From positions 1 to 13,496 of the forward strand of contig JALTBU010000281.1 of the NCBI GenBank assembly GCA_027008345.1: a stretch of 13,496 nucleotides of DNA, in the 5' to 3' direction. Of this stretch, positions 5,654 through 12,734 are shown piece after piece. Each line of letters starts with the position of its first letter. Within the stretch, counting starts at the first letter, position 1. Made by a program: the position numbers and the translations under genes. The notes below the pieces were generated by a model. It saw only the letters and a list, made by a program, of their open reading frames with translations, had not been told where the DNA came from and did not search any database. This DNA comes from Nautiliaceae bacterium (GTDB lineage Bacteria > Campylobacterota > Campylobacteria > Campylobacterales > Nautiliaceae).

Positions 5654-6076
5654 TTATTTAATTTCTATTTTTTTGCCTTCTGGCTTTTGTTTTTTTGGAA
5701 TAAATATTTTAAGTACTCCATCTTCATATTTTGCTTCAATATTATCTAAATCAGCATCAGCTGGCAATTTGAAACTCCTTTCAAATCTACCAAAAAAACT
5801 TTCAATTCTTGTGTAATTTTCTTTTTCTTCTTTTTTTTCAAGTTTTCTTTCACCTGAAATTGTCAAAACACCATCATTTACAGAAATTTCAATATTTTCT
5901 TTTTTTACTCCTGGCAGATCAATTTCTAAATGATAACCTTTTTCATCAATTTTTTCATTAACCGCAGGTGTAAAACTTTTAACTTCTTGTGCAGGTTGAT
6001 TCACATTAAGCACCGCACCAAGTCTTCTTTCAATATCTTGTAATTCTTTAAATGGATCAAATACTGTTGGCCACAT
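5654..6076 (-). CDS. Small heat shock protein, Hsp20/alpha-crystallin family
   Basis: This is an ATP-independent holdase chaperone that binds unfolding proteins in the cytoplasm as large oligomers. The 140-residue protein has a short N-terminal arm (MWPTVFDPFKELQDIERRL) and an alpha-crystallin domain at about 37-128, with EIDLPGVKKENIEISV (51-66), NDGVLTISGERK, and AKYEDGVLKIFIPK. The C-terminal I-x-I anchor is visible as IEI at 137-139, next to the end. The ATG at 6076 has a near-ideal AAGGAGGGG. A sigma-70-like promoter with both hexamers lies upstream. I see no CIRCE or HAIR-type palindrome, so control by HrcA or HspR is not evident. Confidence 0.95.
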   Translation of the reverse strand: MWPTVFDPFKELQDIERRLGAVLNVNQPAQEVKSFTPAVNEKIDEKGYHLEIDLPGVKKENIEISVNDGVLTISGERKLEKKEEKENYTRIESFFGRFERSFKLPADADLDNIEAKYEDGVLKIFIPKKQKPEGKKIEIK

Positions 6077-6112
6077 TTTCCCCTCCTTTTTATAAATTTT
6101 TATTTTAAATAT

Positions 6113-6141
6113 ATTATATCATATTTAGAAAAATTTATCAA
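6113..6141 (-). promoter_or_regulatory. Sigma-70-like promoter of hsp20
   Basis: On the minus strand TTGATA (6141-6136) is separated by 17 bases from TATAAT (6118-6113), and the latter is preceded by TGA, giving an extended -10. This is the only promoter in the window with both hexamers at ideal spacing. The start would be near 6106, about 30 bases before the ATG. Confidence 0.75.
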
Positions 6142-6142
6142 G

Positions 6143-6169
6143 AAACTTTATATTAATATACTAAAGTTT
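6143..6169 (-). terminator. Weak AT-rich inverted repeat at the end of the AsmA-like gene
   Basis: AAACTTTA (6143-6150) and TAAAGTTT (6162-6169) are exact reverse complements with an 11-base spacer, spanning the stop codon at 6153. The stem is nearly all A/T and lacks a following T run, so it may end the flgB operon transcript weakly or be chance. Confidence 0.25.
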
Positions 6170-7481
6170 TATAATCTATTCCCTGATTTATGTGCTTTAA
6201 TAATTTAATTTGTCCATTTGTTATATTAAATTTATAAGAATCGTTTTTTGTTTTTAAATCAAAATTCAAGTTATATAAGCCTCCATAATAGTATATACCT
6301 CTTTTGAGATATATATAATATTTTGGATTTTTACTTATAAAATCAAATACTATTTTCTGTGAATCAAAACTTCCGTTAAGGAAAAAAATACTTTTCGTTT
6401 TTTCGAGCTTTAAATGAATAATTGAATCAAATTTTTTCAATGCAGCCGTAGGAATAAAAGATGCACTCTCTATCAAAAGATTAAAAAAACCATGATTTTT
6501 ATTTATTACTATATTCCCGCTGATTTTACCTTCTAAAATATACGGTATATTTAAAAAATTAAAAAATTGTCTTAGAGGCATATTTATTTGTACATTAACA
6601 GTATCTCCATCGCTATATCCATTAAAAAAAGCTGATTTAAAAGCAAAAACATTACTTTGATTATTATATTTAAATTTTAACTTCACTATCCCTTTTATTG
6701 GATATAAGACATTTTTTCTTATAAGCTTTAAATCGAATTTATCTAAATTTCCATTTAAATTTAATAATTTATTATTTTTTAAACCATTGATATTTCCATA
6801 TAAAACTTTAGAAGAAATTATTGAATTAAAAGTAAAATCATTTTTATTGAGCAAATGCAATTTTATTCTTCCAATCATTGGAAATCTATATTTATTTATA
6901 TTCATATATCCATTAAAATCAGACATAATCTCAGCATCGTTTTTTAATATAAATTTTAAATCATTGCTTCCTTCTAATGGTATGGAATGAAAAATAGGGA
7001 ATTCAAAACCTTTTATATTACTTAAAAATATTTTTGTATTAAAATTTTTACCGTTTATAAAACCCGTTATTTTATGAGTCATACTATTACAGTTTAAATC
7101 TAAATTTCCATACCCCTTTGAATAAATATAATTTCCTTTAATATGTAAATTATTTTTATTTGCTGCAAGTTCGCCAGTTGAATTCAAATTTCCCTTTAAA
7201 AAACCCGCTATTGTTTCTATGTTGTCAAAATTAGCATTGTATGAAACATCAAAAGGCATAAATGTTCCAAAAACCTGAATAAAACCGTCTTTATTATTTA
7301 AGGTCATTGAAAAAGAATTTATTGAGTGATTAAAATAAGTAATATTAAATTTATCGGTAAAACATAATTTTTCTTTGACATAATTTTTTAAAAAATAAGA
7401 ACCTATGGGAGAAAAGTACATACCCACTATCATAATGAGCAAAACAATCAATACAACAAAAAATATCACCACTTTTTTCAT
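6153..7481 (-). CDS. Membrane-anchored beta-rich envelope protein, probably AsmA-like
   Basis: The 442-residue product has one N-terminal membrane segment (about 4-23), then SPIGSYFLKNYVKEKL. The rest is a long, Asn/Lys/Phe-rich stretch of alternating short beta-strand patterns with recurrent GNL, GNI and GKISG turns, as in AsmA/TamB-type periplasmic proteins that form lipid-carrying beta grooves. The region YILEGKISGNIVINKNHGFF resembles the C-terminal part of AsmA-like proteins, but I cannot name a precise family. Its ATG overlaps the mscS-like stop as ATGA (7478-7481), so the two are translated together. A role in envelope lipid traffic or outer-membrane upkeep is inferred. It is the last gene of the flgB operon, and its residue make-up reflects stronger AT bias than its neighbours. 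Confidence 0.6.
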   Translation of the reverse strand: MKKVVIFFVVLIVLLIMIVGMYFSPIGSYFLKNYVKEKLCFTDKFNITYFNHSINSFSMTLNNKDGFIQVFGTFMPFDVSYNANFDNIETIAGFLKGNLNSTGELAANKNNLHIKGNYIYSKGYGNLDLNCNSMTHKITGFINGKNFNTKIFLSNIKGFEFPIFHSIPLEGSNDLKFILKNDAEIMSDFNGYMNINKYRFPMIGRIKLHLLNKNDFTFNSIISSKVLYGNINGLKNNKLLNLNGNLDKFDLKLIRKNVLYPIKGIVKLKFKYNNQSNVFAFKSAFFNGYSDGDTVNVQINMPLRQFFNFLNIPYILEGKISGNIVINKNHGFFNLLIESASFIPTAALKKFDSIIHLKLEKTKSIFFLNGSFDSQKIVFDFISKNPKYYIYLKRGIYYYGGLYNLNFDLKTKNDSYKFNITNGQIKLLKHINQGIDYKTLVY

Positions 7482-8572
7482 TTCTCTACTTTCAAAGGAG
7501 TTTCAAAATAAATAGAATTGCTTGGAAATGCAAAATCGGTTGGATATTTTTCGATTATCTCTTTTATTTTTAAATTAATGTCTTCTTTTATTTTTAAATA
7601 ATCACTCCATACAGCTGTATCGGTAAAAAAGTAACAAAAAATACTAAGTGCACTATCTTCATATTCATCAAAATATATTAATAAACTTTCATCTTTTGCA
7701 ATATCCGGATGATTATATAACATTTTTCTGATTTCTTCAACAACTTTTTTAACTGTTTCAATAGAAGTATTATAAGTAAGACCTATTCTCATAACTACAC
7801 GTCTTTTATCTCTTCTTGAAAAATTTTCCACATTTGAATTTGCTATTACAGCATTCGGCACTATTATAAGTCTTTTATCAAATGCCCTTATTTTGGTAGT
7901 TCTCATACCTATATCTTCTACTATTCCCTCCGCATCTCCAACTTTTATCCATTCGCCTATTTTAAATATATTATCCGTTAAAATAGCAATTCCCCCAAAT
8001 ATATTTGCTGCCGTATCTTTTGCAGCAAGTGCAAAAGCAAGACCTCCAAGTCCAAGAGATGCCAAAAATCCAGTTACATTAATACCAAATTCTTGCAATA
8101 AAGCTATAATTCCAAGTGAAATAATAAGCACTTTTGTAATCTTTATAATAAAAGAGGCCATCTCTCTTGATGCCCTGCCGTATTTTCCTATAATATGATA
8201 TACTTTATCTTCAAACACATTTATGGTATTAAACAAAGCCCAAAAAAGATCGAATATCAAAAGAGCCTTTACTATATGGTTTAGTAAATCGCCCCTTATT
8301 TCAAGAAAATAAAAAAAGAAATAAATACCACCTATTACAAACAAAAATTTAAGAGGTTCTTTTACAGCTTTAAAAATTTTATCGTCTATATCGGTTTTTG
8401 TTTTTTTTGTAAGAAGTCTTAAAAATTTCAAAATGTATAATGTAAATGCTTTTTTAAAAATCAAAAATATAAAAAGCATAATAAATGCAAGAAAAATTTT
8501 GTACAAAGGAAGAGATAAAAATTCAATATTTAAAAATTCCCATATCTGATGTAAAATATCATTTTTGTGCAT
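7478..8572 (-). CDS. MscS-family mechanosensitive ion channel
   Basis: This is an inner-membrane channel that opens under membrane tension and protects against osmotic downshock. The 364-residue protein has several N-terminal membrane segments (about 23-50, 73-90, 98-120, 140-160), so it is longer than E. coli MscS (286). The pore helix is the Gly/Ala-rich segment GLGGLAFALAAKDTAANIFGG at about 174-194, followed by the beta domain with EWIKVGDAEGIVEDIGMRTT and IIVPNAVIANSNVENFSRR (about 236-254), all diagnostic. I chose the ATG at 8572: AAGGG is nine bases upstream, whereas an in-frame TTG at 8581 directly abuts that AAGGG. It overlaps the ftsI end by 14 bases and the next gene by four. A YbdG/YnaI-like subtype is possible. 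Confidence 0.93.
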   Translation of the reverse strand: MHKNDILHQIWEFLNIEFLSLPLYKIFLAFIMLFIFLIFKKAFTLYILKFLRLLTKKTKTDIDDKIFKAVKEPLKFLFVIGGIYFFFYFLEIRGDLLNHIVKALLIFDLFWALFNTINVFEDKVYHIIGKYGRASREMASFIIKITKVLIISLGIIALLQEFGINVTGFLASLGLGGLAFALAAKDTAANIFGGIAILTDNIFKIGEWIKVGDAEGIVEDIGMRTTKIRAFDKRLIIVPNAVIANSNVENFSRRDKRRVVMRIGLTYNTSIETVKKVVEEIRKMLYNHPDIAKDESLLIYFDEYEDSALSIFCYFFTDTAVWSDYLKIKEDINLKIKEIIEKYPTDFAFPSNSIYFETPLKVEK

Positions 8573-10259
8573 TGTTAGCAACCCTTAAAAGATTTTGATT
8601 TATCATTATATCAACTATTTGTTTAAATGTAGGAACTGCCGAACTTGATGCAAAATAATTTGGCCATTTTGCTTTTATATTTATAAAAGTAACTCCTATT
8701 GTATATTTGTGAATACCATCGTTTGCAAAACCAAAAAAAGAAGAATTATATGTTTTCCCGTACTTTCCTTTTACACTTCTTTGAGCGGTACCTGTTTTAC
8801 CAGCTGTAAATATTCCGTTAACTATGGCAGCTTTACCTGTTCCTTTTAAAACGACTTTTCTTAAAATCCCAAGCATTATTTCAGCATTTTTTGCAGACAA
8901 GACTCTTTTAGAATCACTTGATACATTCGCAATTTTTGGAGTAATTTCAATTCCCTGATTATTAAAAACATTATAAGCTTTAAGAAGCTGCATAAAATTT
9001 ACCAATATACCATACCCGTATGCGGTTGTCGTTTCAAATACCGGATATTTCAGTTTTATCATACTTGGAACATATCCTCTTAATTCGTAAGGCAAATCCA
9101 CTCCACTGAATTTTCCAAATCCAAAATTTTCAAGCCCCTGGTAAAACTCTTTGTTTGTAAGTCTAAGAGCCAATTGTGAAATAACAATATTACTCGAATA
9201 AACTATCGCATTTTCAGCACTCAGCCACGCAAAAGGCTCATCATCTCTTATAGGTGTTCTCCTCCATTCAGGTTTCCATCTCCCATTATATGCATTCAAA
9301 ACTTCATAAGGATTAACTTTATTATTTTGAAGTAAAATGGCAAAAGTTATAGGTTTCATAACAGACCCAGGCTCATAAAGAGTTCTAATAAAACCTATTT
9401 TCATATTCTTAATATCTTTTTTTGATACTTTTTGAGGATCATATCTGTTTGATGAAGCAATTGCCAAAATTTTACCAGTTTTACTGTCCATTACAGCAGC
9501 CATCACCTCATCGGCCTGGAATTTTTCTTTTTGAGTATCCAGAAGTTTTTCAATTTTTCTTTGAAGAACAAGATTTATGTTTAACGGTAGATTTTCACCA
9601 TTTTGTGGATGTTTAATATATACATTATTGTCATATATCACATTACCGTATACATCCCTGTATCCTTTAATTATACCGTTTGATTTTGGAGCAAGAAGAC
9701 TGTCATAATATTCTTCAAGACCGTTTTCGCCTCTGTTTAAATCTTTTCTGAATCTTCCAAGTACCGGTTCAAGTGTATCTTTATAAGGATAAACCCTTTT
9801 ATATGCATAATCTTCTATCGAATATCCTATTCTAAGTCCAGTTTTTTTATCAGCAATAAAAACTCGCTTCTTATCAAGTACTTTTAACAAATATTTTAAA
9901 TTCTGAGCGGTTTTTAAATTTACTTTTGCAAGAATCACATATCTTTTTTGTCGTAAAAGTTTTTTTAATTTCCATTCAGGCACTGATGCATAAATAGAAA
10001 AAAGTTTTATAAATAAATTTTTTTTATCAGGATCAATAAACCGAGGATTTATACTTACAGCATAAATTTTTTCGCTTTTTGCAACTGTATAATTTTTAGT
10101 ATATATATTTCCTCTTAATGCAAGCGTTTTTTTATATGTTTTTGGTTGAAAATAATTAGGAGGTTTATGTAAGCTTAAATATAAAAAATCCCCGAAAATC
10201 ACGATAAAGAAAAATACAAAAAGAAGGAAAATAAGAGGAATTCGGTAATTATTTTTCAT
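8559..10259 (-). CDS. ftsI: FtsI/PBP3-type class B penicillin-binding protein (septal transpeptidase)
   Basis: This is a DD-transpeptidase that cross-links septal peptidoglycan in the periplasm, working with FtsW. The 566-residue protein has one N-terminal membrane anchor (about 8-28), a pedestal domain with RGNIY (49-53) and the GENGLEEYYD segment (177-186), and a transpeptidase domain from about 225. Active-site motifs are S299-V-M-K302 within EPGSVMKP, S355-S-N357 and K488-T-G490 within AGKTGTAQ. All are intact. It follows fliE by seven bases but has no recognisable ribosome binding site, unusual here, so it may rely on coupling to fliE termination. A PBP2 (elongation) role is possible, since Helicobacter annotations of the syntenic gene vary, but the divergent neighbour is clearly FtsW-like and supports FtsI. 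Confidence 0.92.
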   Translation of the reverse strand: MKNNYRIPLIFLLFVFFFIVIFGDFLYLSLHKPPNYFQPKTYKKTLALRGNIYTKNYTVAKSEKIYAVSINPRFIDPDKKNLFIKLFSIYASVPEWKLKKLLRQKRYVILAKVNLKTAQNLKYLLKVLDKKRVFIADKKTGLRIGYSIEDYAYKRVYPYKDTLEPVLGRFRKDLNRGENGLEEYYDSLLAPKSNGIIKGYRDVYGNVIYDNNVYIKHPQNGENLPLNINLVLQRKIEKLLDTQKEKFQADEVMAAVMDSKTGKILAIASSNRYDPQKVSKKDIKNMKIGFIRTLYEPGSVMKPITFAILLQNNKVNPYEVLNAYNGRWKPEWRRTPIRDDEPFAWLSAENAIVYSSNIVISQLALRLTNKEFYQGLENFGFGKFSGVDLPYELRGYVPSMIKLKYPVFETTTAYGYGILVNFMQLLKAYNVFNNQGIEITPKIANVSSDSKRVLSAKNAEIMLGILRKVVLKGTGKAAIVNGIFTAGKTGTAQRSVKGKYGKTYNSSFFGFANDGIHKYTIGVTFINIKAKWPNYFASSSAVPTFKQIVDIMINQNLLRVANNAQK

Positions 10260-10266
10260 TCAATTA

Positions 10267-10554
10267 CTAAATTTGGGTTTTTAAAAGTTCTTTATATGCA
10301 TTTATTGCTTTATTTCTGACTTCAAGCATCATTTTCATCTGCATTTCGGCTTTTTGGATCGTAATACTTGCTTTTGCTAAGTCTTTAACCTCTCCCGTTG
10401 CAATTCCAGCTTCGATTTTTTCTGCTTTATTTAATGCATTATTTGTATTTTCAAGCTCTTTTTTCAAAATATCTGAAAAACCTCCACCATTTTTTTTATC
10501 CGTTGGTTTAAAAATCGTATTTTGTAAATTGTCTATTTTATTTATAAAAGCCAT
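10267..10554 (-). CDS. fliE: Flagellar hook-basal body protein FliE
   Basis: FliE links the MS ring to the proximal rod and is needed for type III export of rod proteins. The 95-residue protein has a variable N-terminus, FSDILKKELENTNNALNKAEK in the middle and the conserved C-terminus AEMQMKMMLEVRNKAINAYKE, matching the family. The ATG at 10554 is preceded by AAGGATAA, which overlaps the flgC stop; the gap is nine bases. The order flgB-flgC-fliE is standard. Confidence 0.96.
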   Translation of the reverse strand: MAFINKIDNLQNTIFKPTDKKNGGGFSDILKKELENTNNALNKAEKIEAGIATGEVKDLAKASITIQKAEMQMKMMLEVRNKAINAYKELLKTQI

Positions 10555-10563
10555 CGCTTATCC

Positions 10564-11061
10564 TTATGCTTCAAGTATGGATACAGCGCTTTGCGCTATT
10601 GCTTTTGCACTCTGAAATGCCGCAACATTAGCCTGATATGCACGAGTTGCTTCTATTAAATCGGTCATTTCCACTACCGGATTAATATTTGGATATGCAA
10701 CATATCCGTTTGCATCGGCATCAGGATTAGTAGGGTCATATTTTAATATTGGTTTTGAATCATCTCTTACCACTTTATCAACAACAACGGTAGAAATAGG
10801 ATTTTTTGCTTCAATTCCGTCTTCCCCCGGCTCATCAAGAGGATTTTCGTATTTTAAAAATTCTGAATTATTATTAATTTCTTCATTTAAAACTTCATTA
10901 AAAGGCACGGCTTTGAAAATAACTTCTTTTCTTCTATAAGGTCCGCCCTCAGGCGTTCTTGTAGTATTGGCATTTGCAATATTTTCAGAAATTATATTTA
11001 TTCTGAATCTCTGAGCCGAAAGTCCATAACCGGAAATATCAAAATTATTTAAAAAACCCAT
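10564..11061 (-). CDS. flgC: Flagellar proximal rod protein FlgC
   Basis: FlgC is one of the proximal rod subunits exported through the flagellar apparatus. The 165-residue protein starts with the rod-family motif (FDISGYGLSAQRFRINIISE, then NIANANTTRTPEGGPYRRK) and ends with the paired helix VVEMTDLIEATRAYQANVAAF. Both termini form the coiled-coil typical of axial proteins. No signal peptide is present, as expected for type III export. It starts nine bases after flgB, with AAAGGTAG as the ribosome binding site. Confidence 0.97.
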   Translation of the reverse strand: MGFLNNFDISGYGLSAQRFRINIISENIANANTTRTPEGGPYRRKEVIFKAVPFNEVLNEEINNNSEFLKYENPLDEPGEDGIEAKNPISTVVVDKVVRDDSKPILKYDPTNPDADANGYVAYPNINPVVEMTDLIEATRAYQANVAAFQSAKAIAQSAVSILEA

Positions 11062-11070
11062 ATTCTACCT

Positions 11071-11499
11071 TTATATGTTTTTGCTGTATTCAAGTACAGC
11101 ATTAAAAGTTTGTATTTCTTTTTTAATAGCTGCTACCGTTGCGTTGTATGCAATTGAATTTTTTGCCATTTCAGTTGTTTCCACATCTATATCGACACTA
11201 TTCCCGTCGTTTCTTGCAAGATGCCCGTCTCTAAAAAATACTATCGGTTTAAATGCATCATCAAAATCTTTTGGTTGTAAATGCATCGGTGAGGTTTTGG
11301 CAAGTTCAAGTTTTTTTGAATCGTGATTATACAGTTTTTTTTCTTCCTGTGCCAGTGCATCTTCAAATCTTATATCTTTTGGTTTATAAAAAGGCGTATC
11401 TGCGTTTGCAATATTTGATGCAATTAAATCCTGTCTTATCTGTCTGTAATAAAGTGATTTTTCTAAAATTGGAAATGTTTTTGAAATATTAAAACCCAC
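11071..11499 (-). CDS. flgB: Flagellar proximal rod protein FlgB (GTG start)
   Basis: FlgB is the first rod subunit next to FliE. With a GTG start at 11499 the product is 142 residues, beginning MGFNISKTFPILEKSLYYRQ, then the rod signature RQDLIASNIANADTPFYK, and ending VAAIKKEIQTFNAVLEYSKN. The GTG has AAAGGA five bases upstream. An upstream in-frame ATG at 11532 would give 153 residues, but it lies inside the sigma-54 promoter element (11522-11535), so RNA from that promoter could not contain it; it also lacks a ribosome binding site. It is the first gene of the flgB-flgC-fliE-ftsI-mscS-AsmA-like unit. Confidence 0.93.
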   Translation of the reverse strand: MGFNISKTFPILEKSLYYRQIRQDLIASNIANADTPFYKPKDIRFEDALAQEEKKLYNHDSKKLELAKTSPMHLQPKDFDDAFKPIVFFRDGHLARNDGNSVDIDVETTEMAKNSIAYNATVAAIKKEIQTFNAVLEYSKNI

Positions 11500-11504
11500 A
11501 CCAA

Positions 11505-11510
11505 TCCTTT
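11505..11510 (-). promoter_or_regulatory. Ribosome binding site that fixes the flgB start
   Basis: The minus strand reads AAAGGA, five bases before the GTG at 11499. The predicted sigma-54 start site is near 11510, so the leader would be only about 11 bases long, with this site at its very 5' end. Confidence 0.6.
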
Positions 11511-11521
11511 TTTTAAAACAA

Positions 11522-11535
11522 GCAATAATCATTCC
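11522..11535 (-). promoter_or_regulatory. Sigma-54 (-24/-12) promoter of the flgB operon
   Basis: The minus strand reads GGAATGATTATTGC (11535-11522): the invariant GG and GC are exactly ten bases apart, and the -12 box is the preferred TTGC. From established knowledge, rod and basal-body genes of Campylobacter and Helicobacter are transcribed by RpoN with the activator FlgR. The match to the extended TGGCAC part is limited to GGA. No upstream activator site can be recognised. Confidence 0.72.
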
Positions 11536-11587
11536 GAAATAAAAAATGATAAAATTCTATAAATATTATACTTTATAAAGGAAATTT

Positions 11588-12724
11588 TTGCAAAAAGCAG
11601 ACGTTTTAATATTCATAATCGTGACAATTCTTATGATAATAGGCGGAGTATTTTCATATTCTCTTCCCACTTTTTTGGAAATGAGGACAGGTCTTTCACA
11701 ATACCATTTCGTAATAAGATATATCATTATCTCATTTATGGGTTTAGGCATTATGGCCTGGTTTGCATATTTAAATCCTGACAAATGGTTTGAAAAAATC
11801 GGATGGGGAATTTTAATCGTTTCGGCAATACTTTTAGTAATTATGCCGTTTTTACCTCATCAGCTGGCCCCTACCATTAATGGGGCAAGACGTTGGATTA
11901 ATTTGGGAATTGTTAAACTTGCACCTGTTGAATTTTTTAAGATAGGAATGATTTTCTTTTTGTCCTGGACATTTACAAGAAAAATGGGGGATAAAACTCT
12001 TGGAGAAGAACTTAAACAAATATTAATATATTTTGGATTTTTAGGATTTTTCTGGTTTTTCGTAATTGCATATCAATCAGACCTCGGACAGGTTATAGTA
12101 ATGCTTGTAATTTTTATACTTATGCTTTTAATTGCCGGAGGTAAATTTCAGACTGTCGGAATAATTTCAGCTTTTGGTATGATGGTTTTTATTATTGCAA
12201 TACTTATAAAGCCTTACAGAATGGAAAGAATCAGAGTTTGGCTTGAGAGAATGAACGAAGTTTTTTTTCCTAATTCAGATACTCACACAGCAATTATCTC
12301 AAACGGTCAGATTCAACAGTCTTTAAATGCAATTTACCATGGAGGAATATTTGGCACAGGAATTGGAAACGGTATTTTTAAACTAGGATTTTTAAGCGAC
12401 GTTCATACCGACTTTGTACTCTCTGGAATAGCAGAAGAGAGCGGAATTATCGGTATAAGCATTATATTGATTTTAATAAGCGCTTTGATTTATAGAATTT
12501 TCAAAATATCTTACAGAAGTGAAAAAAAAGAATATCAGCTTTTTGCTTTTGGAATAGGCTCATTAATTGCAATTCAGTTTATTTTTAACGCCCTTGGGGT
12601 AACATCAATGATTCCTTTAAAAGGGTTAACCGTTCCGTTTTTAAGTTATGGAGGAAGCTCTCTTTTAGCATTGTCAACAGGTATTGGACTTGTACTTATG
12701 ATAAGTAAAAAAGCAAATATTTAA
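11588..12724 (+). CDS. ftsW: FtsW, SEDS-family septal peptidoglycan polymerase (TTG start)
   Basis: FtsW is the lipid II glycosyltransferase of the divisome and acts with FtsI. The 378-residue protein has about ten membrane segments, NGARRWI at 98-104, GNGIFKLGFLSDVHTDFVLS (260-279) with the putative catalytic Asp D275 in HTD (aligned by motif with E. coli D297), EESG at 283-286, and the C-terminal PFLSYGGSSLLAL (350-362). HTDF followed by EESG and the adjacent murG favour FtsW over RodA. The frame starts at TTG with AAGGA five bases upstream; no in-frame ATG precedes it. AT-rich sequence at 11558-11572 (TATAAA, TATACT) could hold the promoter, but I cannot choose one. It is divergent from flgB. 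Confidence 0.93.
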   Translation: MQKADVLIFIIVTILMIIGGVFSYSLPTFLEMRTGLSQYHFVIRYIIISFMGLGIMAWFAYLNPDKWFEKIGWGILIVSAILLVIMPFLPHQLAPTINGARRWINLGIVKLAPVEFFKIGMIFFLSWTFTRKMGDKTLGEELKQILIYFGFLGFFWFFVIAYQSDLGQVIVMLVIFILMLLIAGGKFQTVGIISAFGMMVFIIAILIKPYRMERIRVWLERMNEVFFPNSDTHTAIISNGQIQQSLNAIYHGGIFGTGIGNGIFKLGFLSDVHTDFVLSGIAEESGIIGISIILILISALIYRIFKISYRSEKKEYQLFAFGIGSLIAIQFIFNALGVTSMIPLKGLTVPFLSYGGSSLLALSTGIGLVLMISKKANI

Positions 12725-12734
12725 GAGGTGGGGA

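Noticed and set aside
6077..6152. CIRCE or HspR-type operator before hsp20
   Set aside because: No TTAGCACTC/GAGTGCTAA or CTTGAGT/ACTCAAG palindrome is present.
8573..8581. TTG start for the MscS-family gene at 8581
   Set aside because: It directly abuts AAGGG, leaving no spacing; the ATG nine bases downstream has proper spacing.
11500..11532. N-terminal extension of FlgB from the ATG at 11532
   Set aside because: The ATG lies within the GG-N10-GC promoter element, has no ribosome binding site, and the extra residues do not match FlgB.
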